From contig URWM01000001.1 of assembly GCA_900551655.1 (NCBI GenBank), positions 1 to 26,277 on the forward strand: 26,277 nt of DNA, read 5' to 3'. The DNA is from an uncultured Collinsella sp. Its GTDB lineage: Bacteria; Actinomycetota; Coriobacteriia; Coriobacteriales; Coriobacteriaceae. The number at the start of each line of letters is the position of its first letter. Position 1 is the stretch's first letter. Below the pieces are notes generated by a model. It was not told where the DNA came from and did not search any database. It saw nothing but the letters and a program-made list of their open reading frames with translations. The translations under genes and the position numbers were made by a program. Below, piece by piece: positions 19,573 to 26,277 of the stretch.

Positions 19573-22386
19573 TTACCCCGTGTTCTGCAGTCCTGCCGAG
19601 ACGCCGGTCACAGTCGAAAGAATCAGGCTCATGTACTCGGCCTTCTTCTCCTCTGCCATCTCGTCCTGGTTCATACGCACCTCGCGAAGGGCGCGGACCT
19701 GGGCGATGGACAGGGCGTCGACGTAAGGATTACGCACGCGGACGGCACAGCCGAGCACGCGACGACGCTGCAGCGGCCATTCATCGCCGACGATGGCAAG
19801 GACCCACTTACGGGTGAGCTGCATCTCGGTAAAGACCTTCTCGGACAGATCCTGGCGATCGCCCAGGTGCAGATACATCTTGGCGATGCGCTGATCGGTC
19901 TTGGCGATCGACATCTCGATGTTGTCGATAAAGGTGCGGAAGAACGGCCACTCCTGGTAGGCAGCCTTAAGCTGGTCAAGGTCGCCCAGCTGCTCGCAGG
20001 CGGTGCCCAGGCCGTACCAAGCGGCCAGGTTAATACGCGCCTGGCTCCAGCTGAAAATCCACGGAATGGTACGCAGGTCGTCGAGCGACTTGGCACCCAG
20101 GCCGCGCTTGGCGGGACGCGAGCCGATCGGCAGCAGGCCGACCTCGGTCAGCGGCGTCACGGTCGAGAACCACGGTGTAAAGTCCTCGGTGTTCAGCAGG
20201 TCCAGATAGCGCTCGTGGCTTGCGGCGTTGAGCTTCTCGGCCATATCCCAGAACTTCTGCGTGGTCTCGGTGTTGGTCTTCTCGACGCTCGGAGCCGACT
20301 GCAAAAGCGTTGCGGCGGCAACAGACTCAACATGGCGCTGAGCCAGCGTGCGGTTGCCGTAGCGGGCAAAGATGACCTCGCCCTGCTCGGTGAGCTTAAA
20401 GAAGCAGTTGACCGAACCCTTGGGCTGCGCCAGCACGGCCTTGTTGGCCGGACCGCCGCCACGGCCCACGGCACCGCCGCGACCGTGCATGAGCACCAGA
20501 TCGATATCGTTTTTCTCGGCCCACTTGGCAATGCGCTCCTGCGCGGAGTGCAGCGCGAGCATGGCCGTGGTAGGACCGGCATCCTTGGAGGAGTCGGAGT
20601 AGCCCAGCATGACCTCCATGCGGCGGTTGGTCTGGGCAAGGCGCTTTTGCACCACGGGCAGCGTAAGCATCTGGTCGAGCACGTCGACGCAGCCCTCGAG
20701 GTCCTCGAGCTGCTCAAACAGCGGGATCACGTCGAGCTCGGGAACGTCCTCCTCGTGCGCGAAGGACAGGTGGGCCAGCTCAAAGACGTCAGCCACATGC
20801 TGAGCGCTCTTGGTAAACGAGATGATGTAGCGGTGCGCCATCTTCTTGCCGTAGCGCTTTTGGATGGAGCCGATAGCGCGGAAGGTATCGATGACCTCAC
20901 GCGTCATGGGCTGCAGGTCGCCATGGATACCGTTCTCGTGGATATCCTTGAGGGCGCGGGCATGCACCACGGAATGCTGACGGAACTCCATCTCGACCAT
21001 ATGGAAGCCGAAGGACTCGACCTGCCAGATGATGGTCTGGACCGGGCCGTAGGCAGCACGGACGGCACCGCAGGCGGCCAGCGAACGCTGGACGACGCGC
21101 AGGTCGTCCAGGAACTCATCGGCGCTGTGGTACATGGTGTCGGTGATGCGACGCACGGTGGCGTTCAGACGGTCGGCCATGACGAGCATGACGGCGCGAT
21201 GCGGCTCGTGCTCGGAGATCAGCTCGGCGCGGGCCGTGTACCGAGGGCTCATCTCGACCTGATGGTTCCACAGGTTAATGAGCTCGGCAGAAGGCTTGCT
21301 GTAGGTGGCCTCGAGCGTGAGGTTACGGCCGATGCGGCGGCATTTGTCCTCGAGTTTGAGCACCATGTGGGTGAAGTACTTGGCGGCGACCTCGCGGCTC
21401 ACCTTGGCGGTAACGTTGGGGTTGCCGTCACGGTCGGAACCGATCCAGCTGCCGGGGTGGAAGAACGCCGGGCACAGCGGCGGCACGGTGCCGGCCTTGT
21501 CGCCCAGCACCCAGTCGTCAAAACGACGGTAGATGACGGGGATAACGTCGAACAGCGTGTTATCGAAGATGTCGATGATGGTATCGGCTTCCTCGACCGG
21601 CGTGGGCTTCTTTAACGCGATGGGGCTCGTGCGTACCAGGGCGTCGATCTCTTGCAGCATATGGCGCTCGTTCTCCACCAGGTCGGAGCCGCCCAGACGC
21701 GGACGCTCCTCCAGCAGGTTGGAGATACGGCGAATCTTGCCCTCGACGGCCTTGCGACGGGCCTCGGTGGGATGCGCGGTAAAGACGGGATGGAACTCAA
21801 GCTTGCCGAGCAGCTCGTTGGCGCCCTCGACGCCCAGCTCATTCACCAGCTGGTGATAGGCGACGGTGAGCTCGTTGGCGGGATCGACCTCGGTATCGGT
21901 CGACGCACCGGCCTCGCGCTCGCGCAGCTGCGCCACACGGTAGTTCTCCTCCGACAGGTTTGCCAAATGGAAGAAGCTCGTAAAGGCGCGGACAATGACC
22001 TGCTGCTTATCGAGCGGCAGGCTGTCGATCAGATCGACGACCTCACGAAATGCCACGGCAGTGGGCTCGTCGGCGGTGGGCACGCCCTGCTCGTCGACGA
22101 CTTCGTCGGCAGCGCGGGTACCGGGGTTGCCGGCATTGGCCACAATCTCGGCCAACAGGATCTTGTCGAACAGGTCCGCGATCTCAGGATCATACTCGCT
22201 AAGCACACGACGCTCCAGGCGCAGGAACAGCGCCAGATTATCGCGCAGCTCCTCGGGGATCTCGATCTCGGCGAGACGCTCCCTGGACTCGGCATTCGAG
22301 CCGATTCGGTTAACGAGGCGGTTGACCACGGCAGCGACGCGCGCCGCGGCTTCGGGTACAGACTGGTTGCTTAGGTTCTCAGCCAC
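19573..22386 (-). CDS. ppc: Phosphoenolpyruvate carboxylase
   Basis: Ppc adds bicarbonate to PEP to give oxaloacetate, an anaplerotic entry to the reductive branch that forms succinate in anaerobes. It is full length (937 residues from GTG 22386). GTG is preferred because GGAGG lies 4 bases before it; an in-frame ATG at 22398 has AGAGG too close. Signatures present: VFTAHPTEARRK with the catalytic His, GSWIGSDRDGNPNVTA, VMLGYSDSSKDAG, LMHGRGGAVGRGGGP, SRPAKRGLGAKSLDDLRTIP, and the C-terminal QNTG. The acidic region around residues 85-115 is longer than in E. coli. It is a single gene with its own promoter (TATAAT at 22431-22436) and a structured 3' end. Confidence 0.97.
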   Translation of the reverse strand: MAENLSNQSVPEAAARVAAVVNRLVNRIGSNAESRERLAEIEIPEELRDNLALFLRLERRVLSEYDPEIADLFDKILLAEIVANAGNPGTRAADEVVDEQGVPTADEPTAVAFREVVDLIDSLPLDKQQVIVRAFTSFFHLANLSEENYRVAQLREREAGASTDTEVDPANELTVAYHQLVNELGVEGANELLGKLEFHPVFTAHPTEARRKAVEGKIRRISNLLEERPRLGGSDLVENERHMLQEIDALVRTSPIALKKPTPVEEADTIIDIFDNTLFDVIPVIYRRFDDWVLGDKAGTVPPLCPAFFHPGSWIGSDRDGNPNVTAKVSREVAAKYFTHMVLKLEDKCRRIGRNLTLEATYSKPSAELINLWNHQVEMSPRYTARAELISEHEPHRAVMLVMADRLNATVRRITDTMYHSADEFLDDLRVVQRSLAACGAVRAAYGPVQTIIWQVESFGFHMVEMEFRQHSVVHARALKDIHENGIHGDLQPMTREVIDTFRAIGSIQKRYGKKMAHRYIISFTKSAQHVADVFELAHLSFAHEEDVPELDVIPLFEQLEDLEGCVDVLDQMLTLPVVQKRLAQTNRRMEVMLGYSDSSKDAGPTTAMLALHSAQERIAKWAEKNDIDLVLMHGRGGAVGRGGGPANKAVLAQPKGSVNCFFKLTEQGEVIFARYGNRTLAQRHVESVAAATLLQSAPSVEKTNTETTQKFWDMAEKLNAASHERYLDLLNTEDFTPWFSTVTPLTEVGLLPIGSRPAKRGLGAKSLDDLRTIPWIFSWSQARINLAAWYGLGTACEQLGDLDQLKAAYQEWPFFRTFIDNIEMSIAKTDQRIAKMYLHLGDRQDLSEKVFTEMQLTRKWVLAIVGDEWPLQRRRVLGCAVRVRNPYVDALSIAQVRALREVRMNQDEMAEEKKAEYMSLILSTVTGVSAGLQNTG

Positions 22387-22430
22387 GTTTCCTCCCATTC
22401 CTCTTTCTATGCACGTAACATGCGGTATTC

Positions 22431-22490
22431 ATTATAGGCGCTTGAGAAATACTTTCGACACTGATTGCGCTTTACCACACAAAAGTATTT
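22431..22490 (-). promoter_or_regulatory. ppc promoter region
   Basis: On the minus strand a consensus TATAAT (22431-22436) lies about 45 bp before the GTG start; the -35 is weak. A 9-bp inverted repeat AAATACTTT (22447-22455) / AAAGTATTT (22482-22490) covers the -35 area and may be a regulator site. Confidence 0.6.
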
Positions 22491-22550
22491 TCTGCATTGC
22501 AAAGGTTTTTGCCCTAAATGGTCGTATTTCTCGGTGGGCGGCATACGTAA

Positions 22551-22586
22551 ACGGGGGCATTCCGCATAAAAGCGAAACACCCCCGT
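22551..22586 (-). terminator. Stem-loop downstream of hisS
   Basis: ACGGGGG pairs with CCCCCGT, with an imperfect inner extension (CGC/GCG). It lies 57 bases after the hisS stop. GTTTACG follows on the minus strand. It is a moderate terminator candidate. Confidence 0.5.
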
Positions 22587-22643
22587 AACAATCGCTCTCC
22601 ATGAGCAGGGCACGTTAGCAGGCCCGCAGCTCAAAAAGATGCG

Positions 22644-23957
22644 CTACAGGCGCTCGCGAACCGCCTCGACCACATTGGCCAGATCGACGAGAACCTCGTC
22701 ATGGCTTTGCATGTCGCGCACCTTGACCTTGCCGGCGGCAAGCTCGTCGCCACCCAAGACCAGGATGAGCTTGGCGCCCACCTTGTCGGCCTGCTTAAAC
22801 TGAGCCTTGAGCGAACGGCCCTGGTAGTCGGCCTCGGTCACGATACCTGCAGCGCGAAGCTCCTGCGTAATGGCGAAGACGTTCTGGCGCAACTCCTTGC
22901 CGGCGTTGGCGACGTAGACGCACGGGGCCTCATCGGCACCCAGGTCGCCGCCAAAGGCCTGCAGGGCCAGCAGGGCGCGCTCAAAACCGACAGCAAAGCC
23001 GACGCCCGCCGTGGGCTTGCCACCCTCGAGCTCGACCAGGCCGTCGTAGCGGCCGCCGCCGCCGATGGAGCCGACGCCGGCGCCAGGGGCCTCGACCTCA
23101 AAGACAGTACGGGTGTAGTAGTCCAGGCCGCGCACCAAGGTGGGATCCTCGACATACTCGATACCGGCGGCATCCAGATAGCGCTTGACCTGCTCGTAGT
23201 GCTCGCGGCACTCATCGCACAGGTTGTCACCCATCAGCGGAGCCTCGGCCATGATCTCGCGGCAGTGGTCGTTCTTGCAGTCGAAGGCACGCAGCGGGTT
23301 GAGCTCGGCGCGCTCGCGGCACTCATCGCACATCTCGTCGGCGTGATCGAGGATGAACTGCTTAACCTGCTCGCGATAAGCCGGACGGCACTGGGCGTCA
23401 CCCATCGAGTTGATGAGCAGACGAAGCTTGGAAAGATCGAAGCCCAGGCGCTTGTAGAACTCCATGAGCATGATGATGCACTCGGCGTCTGCCGCCGGAT
23501 CGGGAGCGCCGAGCCACTCGATGCCCACCTGATGGAACTGGCGCAGGCGGCCCTTCTGGGGACGCTCGCCGCGGAACATGGCCTCGGCGTAGTAAGCCTT
23601 AAACGGCGTGGAGCCCTGGGGCACCAGGTTGTTCTCCACGACGGCGCGCACCACACCGGCCGTGCCCTCGGGACGAAGGGCCAGACGCTGCTTAGGCTTG
23701 AGCTTGGTATCGGTGCCTTCGGTAAAGACGCGCTCCAGGTTGGCGCCGCTAAACACGCGGAACATCTCCTTGCGCACGACGTCGGTCGACTGGCCGATGC
23801 CGTGGACAAAGACGTCCACCTGCTCGATCGCGGGCGTCTCGATGGGCTTAAAGCCAAACGGCTCGAATACGCTGGCCGCAATCTGCTGCATCTTTTGCCA
23901 GGCGCGCATCTCGGCGCCGATAAGGTCGCGGGTTCCCTCCGCCTTCTGTGCCTGCAT
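22644..23957 (-). CDS. hisS: Histidyl-tRNA synthetase
   Basis: This class II synthetase charges tRNA-His. The start is ATG 23957 (MQAQKAEGTRDL), 7 bases after AAAGGTG, giving 437 residues. A TTG two codons upstream is less likely. Motifs: ALRPEGTAGVVRA (motif 2 region), FRGERPQKGRLRQFHQ, RGLDYYTRTVFEVEAP and GGGGRYDGL (histidine site), and a C-terminal anticodon-binding domain (about 335-437). An insertion near residues 195-250 carries paired Cys motifs (CDEC, C, C, CDEC), a plausible zinc-binding insertion of the type seen in some Gram-positive HisRS. It is a single gene behind a strong hairpin, with a TATAAT at 24000-24005. Confidence 0.96.
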   Translation of the reverse strand: MQAQKAEGTRDLIGAEMRAWQKMQQIAASVFEPFGFKPIETPAIEQVDVFVHGIGQSTDVVRKEMFRVFSGANLERVFTEGTDTKLKPKQRLALRPEGTAGVVRAVVENNLVPQGSTPFKAYYAEAMFRGERPQKGRLRQFHQVGIEWLGAPDPAADAECIIMLMEFYKRLGFDLSKLRLLINSMGDAQCRPAYREQVKQFILDHADEMCDECRERAELNPLRAFDCKNDHCREIMAEAPLMGDNLCDECREHYEQVKRYLDAAGIEYVEDPTLVRGLDYYTRTVFEVEAPGAGVGSIGGGGRYDGLVELEGGKPTAGVGFAVGFERALLALQAFGGDLGADEAPCVYVANAGKELRQNVFAITQELRAAGIVTEADYQGRSLKAQFKQADKVGAKLILVLGGDELAAGKVKVRDMQSHDEVLVDLANVVEAVRERL

Positions 23958-23999
23958 GGGCAAACACCTTTCTTTTGTATCGCGTCATAGGTAGTGGAC

Positions 24000-24005
24000 A
24001 TTATA
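24000..24005 (-). promoter_or_regulatory. Probable -10 of hisS
   Basis: A consensus TATAAT on the minus strand lies 43 bp before the hisS start and just downstream of the strong hairpin at 24023-24082. No good -35 is visible because the hairpin occupies that position. Confidence 0.45.
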
Positions 24006-24022
24006 CGGCACAAAGCAGCAAC

Positions 24023-24082
24023 GCGGCGGCGCGTCTGACCGAACGAGGGTATGGGGACTCGTTCGGCCAGATGCGCCGCCGC
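24023..24082. terminator. Long hairpin upstream of hisS
   Basis: Arms of 25 bp (24023-24047 and 24058-24082), starting GCGGCGGCGC, have two mismatches that are G-T/A-C type and a 10-base loop. It separates the amidohydrolase-MFS unit from hisS. It has no strong T-tract, but its stability suggests termination. Confidence 0.6.
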
Positions 24083-24089
24083 TATTTGT

Positions 24090-24151
24090 GATCCCTTTTC
24101 CTCCGTCCCCTTCGGGTCACATGATCTGCTGGGGACGGAGGAAAACGGATC
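24090..24151. repeat. 21-bp inverted repeat
   Basis: Arms at 24090-24110 and 24131-24151 (core CCTCCGTCCCC / GGGGACGGAGG) have one mismatch and a 20-base spacer. It directly abuts the end of the broken MFS frame, whose stop codon lies in the right arm. Confidence 0.7.
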
Positions 24152-24579
24152 ATTTCGTAGGCCCGTGGCCGCCTTGGAAACCGAATGATGGTACGAGCAT
24201 CCATTCGGCTTCCAGGGCAGCCACAGACAGAACGGAGCGAACAGAAAAGAGCACGTAGACCTGCCATAGCTCACCGACAAAGCTCATGCCGGCAAGAACG
24301 GCAGAGGTGGCGATTACAGTGAGGGAGCCCAAAACGCGACCGCTTACTTTATCGGCAACATGACCGATCACAAGTGAGCCGATAACGCTCACCACGGTGG
24401 AGATGGCGTTGGAGATGTTGTACTGCGCAAGAGAAATGCCCAAGTCGCTGACGATGAGCGGCTGGAACAGGCTCATGCAGTTAACGAAAATCGTGTAACA
24501 CGTGGCCATGATGACAAAGCCAGGCGCCGGTAGTGCCCAAGATTGCCTTGAAAGACAAGGGCATAGGCCTTATAGACAT
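24150..24579 (-). pseudogene. MFS transporter, frameshifted and truncated
   Basis: The main open part, from ATG 24509, encodes MATCYTIFVNCMSLFQPLIV and further helices with the MFS loop GHVADKVSGRVLGS. Upstream, another frame starting at ATG 24579 (or 24564) reads MPLSFKAILGTTGAW. Removing one base from the AAA at 24516-24518 joins them as TTGAWLVIMATCYTIF, a natural MFS N-terminus, so a one-base insertion is likely. Downstream, similarity ends after about LWQVYVLF, and the frame runs into the hairpin at 24165-24224 and stops at 24150. Only about a third of a ~400-residue transporter remains. It lies 29 bp after the amidohydrolase, so it was probably that operon's transporter. Confidence 0.78.
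24165..24224. repeat. 23-bp hairpin at the MFS breakpoint
   Basis: Arms at 24165-24187 and 24202-24224 (GTGGCCGCCTTGG… with …CCAGGGCAGCCAC) differ at three positions, all compatible with G-U pairs in RNA. It lies exactly where MFS similarity is lost and next to two other inverted repeats, so it is a candidate for the inserted or recombined sequence that cut the gene. Confidence 0.6.
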
Positions 24580-24608
24580 GCCCGCAGGCTTGAAAGCAAG
24601 GTTGGGTG

Positions 24609-25907
24609 CTACCGGTGGTCGGCGATATAGCCCAAAGCGACCGCCGTGTAAGCCGCGGCACCAAGTGGCAGCTCGGCATCGCTAAAGCGCGCCTTGGGAT
24701 GATGCTGGGCAAAGTGTTCGTCCGTATCGGTCACAGCCGCGCCGATCGTAAAGTATGCGCTCGGTATCTCACTCGAGATAAGCGCGAAATCCTCGCTCGC
24801 CATGGCATGGAACAGCGGCAAGAAGGCGGCCTTGGGCAGCACCGCGCCCACGTAGCCAAGCGAGGCCTGGGTCATATCGCTGTCGAGCACGAGCGGCGGA
24901 ACGTCCGAAAGCGTCTCGATGGTTGCCGGCGTACGATATGTTGCGGCAACGCCGTTGACGACCTCCGCGATACGCTCCTTGAGATGAGTCATGAGCTCGA
25001 CATCGAAGCCGCGCAGCGTTCCCTCGAGCACGCAGGTGTCGGGGATGACGTTGGCCGCCAAGCCGCCAGCGAACTTACCCACGGTAAGCGCGACCTCCTT
25101 GGCCGCCGGCACCTCGCGGGAGATAAGCTCCTGAAGCGCCAGGTGCACATGCACGCCGGCCGTGATGGGGTCGATGCAGATCTCGGGGCTCGAGCCATGG
25201 CCGCCCTTGCCCTGCAGCGTGATACGGAAACCGTACACGCCCGAGAGCGCCGGACTCCCATAGAGCACCAGGCCGAGCGGCGACTGGCTGTTGACGTGCA
25301 TGGCAAAAGCCGCCTGAGGACGCGGGTTCTCGAGCAAGCCGTCGGCGATGGCAGCGCGGGCGCCCTCAAAGGTCTCCTCGCCCGGTTGGAACAGCAACTT
25401 GACGGTAGCGTTGGCCCCCACAAGGTCAGCCTCGCGGGCCTTGAGCAAACGGGCCGCGCCGAGCAGGGCCGTCGCGTGCATATCGTGGCCGCAGGCATGC
25501 ATGCAACCGTTGGTGGAAGCGAAAGGCTCGCCCGATTCCTCGACAACGGGCAGGGCATCCATGTCGCCGCGAAGCATGATAACCGTACCGGCCTGCTCGT
25601 CCGCGCACGCACCATTGCCCTGGGCGGCCGCGGCCGCACCGGCACCGATCAGGCCAACAACACAGGAGCCGTCGACAAGCGTGGTATGGGGGATGTCCAT
25701 CTCGTCCAGACGTGCCTGGATATAGGCAGACGTCTGCGGAAGATTGTTACCGAGCTCGGGCATCTGATGGAGATCGTGGCGCCATGCGGCAAGCTCACCG
25801 GCAAATGCCTGGGCTTCTTTGACCAGGCCATCGCCGATAGCGGTCTGCGCCGCTGCGGTAGCCTGAGGCGCTGGTTGCGGTTGAAGATCGGAAAGAGCTG
25901 GTGCCAT
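24609..25907 (-). CDS. M20-family metallo-amidohydrolase (aminoacylase / hippurate hydrolase type)
   Basis: The start is ATG 25907, 7 bases after GGAGGG, giving 432 residues. The protein is a zinc- or manganese-dependent hydrolase of N-acyl amino acids or related amides. Metal-site motifs: MLRGDMDALPVVEE (about 111-124), HACGHDMHATALLG (137-150, with Cys139 and His141), FQPGEETFEGA with Glu177/178, and FHAMASEDF near the C-terminus. GGHGSSPE belongs to the inserted dimerisation domain. Residues 1-30 are Ala/Gln/Pro-rich but not a clear signal peptide. It precedes the broken MFS gene by 29 bp in what was an operon. The substrate cannot be assigned; family members act on hippurate, indole-acetyl amino acids or N-acetyl-diaminopimelate. 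Confidence 0.9.
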   Translation of the reverse strand: MAPALSDLQPQPAPQATAAAQTAIGDGLVKEAQAFAGELAAWRHDLHQMPELGNNLPQTSAYIQARLDEMDIPHTTLVDGSCVVGLIGAGAAAAAQGNGACADEQAGTVIMLRGDMDALPVVEESGEPFASTNGCMHACGHDMHATALLGAARLLKAREADLVGANATVKLLFQPGEETFEGARAAIADGLLENPRPQAAFAMHVNSQSPLGLVLYGSPALSGVYGFRITLQGKGGHGSSPEICIDPITAGVHVHLALQELISREVPAAKEVALTVGKFAGGLAANVIPDTCVLEGTLRGFDVELMTHLKERIAEVVNGVAATYRTPATIETLSDVPPLVLDSDMTQASLGYVGAVLPKAAFLPLFHAMASEDFALISSEIPSAYFTIGAAVTDTDEHFAQHHPKARFSDAELPLGAAAYTAVALGYIADHR

Positions 25908-25937
25908 AAATGCCCTCCAGTAACGTTTTTGCAGCAA

Positions 25938-25959
25938 GCACTTTGATAGCGTAAAGTGC
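25938..25959 (-). promoter_or_regulatory. Inverted repeat upstream of the amidohydrolase
   Basis: GCACTTT and AAAGTGC (7-bp arms, 8-bp spacer) lie 31 bp before the start codon and are a possible operator. A clear -35/-10 pair was not found. Confidence 0.35.
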
Positions 25960-25991
25960 AAGGTACAACTTTAAGGGCGACGCATAAAAAA

Positions 25992-26012
25992 TGCCGCCCC
26001 GAGAGGGCGGCG
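25992..26012 (-). terminator. Intrinsic terminator downstream of the EamA gene
   Basis: A 7-bp GC stem GCCGCCC/GGGCGGC with a five-base loop is followed on the minus strand by ATTTTTTATG. It lies 11 bases after the stop codon of the exporter. Confidence 0.85.
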
Positions 26013-26023
26013 CAACAAGTTGT

Positions 26024-26251
26024 TTACAATTGCGGGCGCGGCTTTTTGCGCAAAAAATCGAAGTGAGTCTCGCTCAAGATAATCGACAGGAAGATGAGCA
26101 CGAAGCCGGCGAGCAGGCGCGAGGTGAGCGCCTCCCCCATCAGCAGCACCGAGAACAGCACACCCGAAGGCGACTCCATCGAAAGAAGCAGTGAGCCCGT
26201 CGAGGCGGGAACATGCGCCAAACCGACGTTTTGGACGAGCAGCGCCACGCA
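26024..26251 (-). CDS. DMT-superfamily (EamA-like) transporter, C-terminal part only
   Basis: The last 75 residues are genomic: CVALLVQNVGLAHVPASTGS, then SLLLSMESPSGVLFSVLLMGEAL and a final helix LLAGFVLIFLSIILSE, ending in a basic tail. The pattern of a helix, a short amphipathic loop with an E.P motif and a closing helix is that of the last EamA repeat. Any translation that begins MYKRQ is adapter sequence, not protein. The rest of the gene is beyond the contig end. The substrate is unknown. Confidence 0.85.
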   Translation of the reverse strand, partial: CVALLVQNVGLAHVPASTGSLLLSMESPSGVLFSVLLMGEALTSRLLAGFVLIFLSIILSETHFDFLRKKPRPQL

Positions 26252-26277
26252 CTGTCTCTTATACACATCTCCGAGCC
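26252..26277 (-). other. Nextera/Tn5 adapter remnant (not genomic)
   Basis: CTGTCTCTTATACACATCT followed by CCGAGCC is the reverse complement of the adapter found at positions 3-28. It is fused to the EamA reading frame and creates a false start (MYKRQ). Confidence 0.97.

Overview
This 26.3 kb window is a high-GC chromosomal contig, most probably from a Collinsella-like Coriobacteriia (Actinomycetota). That placement rests on base composition, on a FeoA-FeoA-FeoB set with a small Cys-rich FeoB partner, on a lactate racemase cluster, and on the intergenic repeats; no rRNA or other decisive marker is present. Both ends are Nextera (Tn5 mosaic-end) adapter: 1-28 and 26252-26277 are not genomic, and the first and last genes are cut by the contig ends.

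Layout. (1) 29-6916: a hexuronate (galacturonate) module on the minus strand. It comprises uxaC, uxaB and uxaA, a truncated GPH-type sugar transporter, and an upstream LacI-family regulator. The uxaC and transporter promoters carry the same operator arrangement, with GTGAACGTTCAC at the -35 and at the start site and a 28-bp element further upstream. (2) 7014-10490: ferrous iron uptake (feoA, feoA, feoB, FeoB-associated Cys-rich protein) with two inverted repeats that look like metalloregulator sites. (3) 10542-13862: an HPr-like phosphocarrier with Asp instead of Ser at position 46, aspS, and divergently serB. (4) 13872-18580: lactate racemization. larB, a larC that ends after its first domain, and a TetR-type regulator run on the plus strand and converge on larA and the larD-type channel on the minus strand. 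larE and the C-terminal LarC domain are not in the window. (5) 18581-22436: about 1 kb of repeat-rich non-coding DNA, then ppc. (6) 22551-26251: hisS, a cluster of three inverted repeats, a broken MFS transporter gene, an M20 amidohydrolase, and the 3' end of a DMT/EamA exporter.

The most unusual signal is non-coding. Two ~125-bp elements sit exactly 21 bp downstream of larD and ppc. Each has 29-bp perfect outer arms and a 14-15-bp inner stem. Their loops and junctions are nearly identical, but the stem sequences differ by compensating changes, which is the pattern of a conserved nucleic-acid structure. A second family is a 25-bp sequence found four times as two converging inverted pairs.

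The genes fit a gut anaerobe that degrades pectin-derived uronates, interconverts lactate enantiomers, takes up Fe(II), and makes oxaloacetate through PEP carboxylase.
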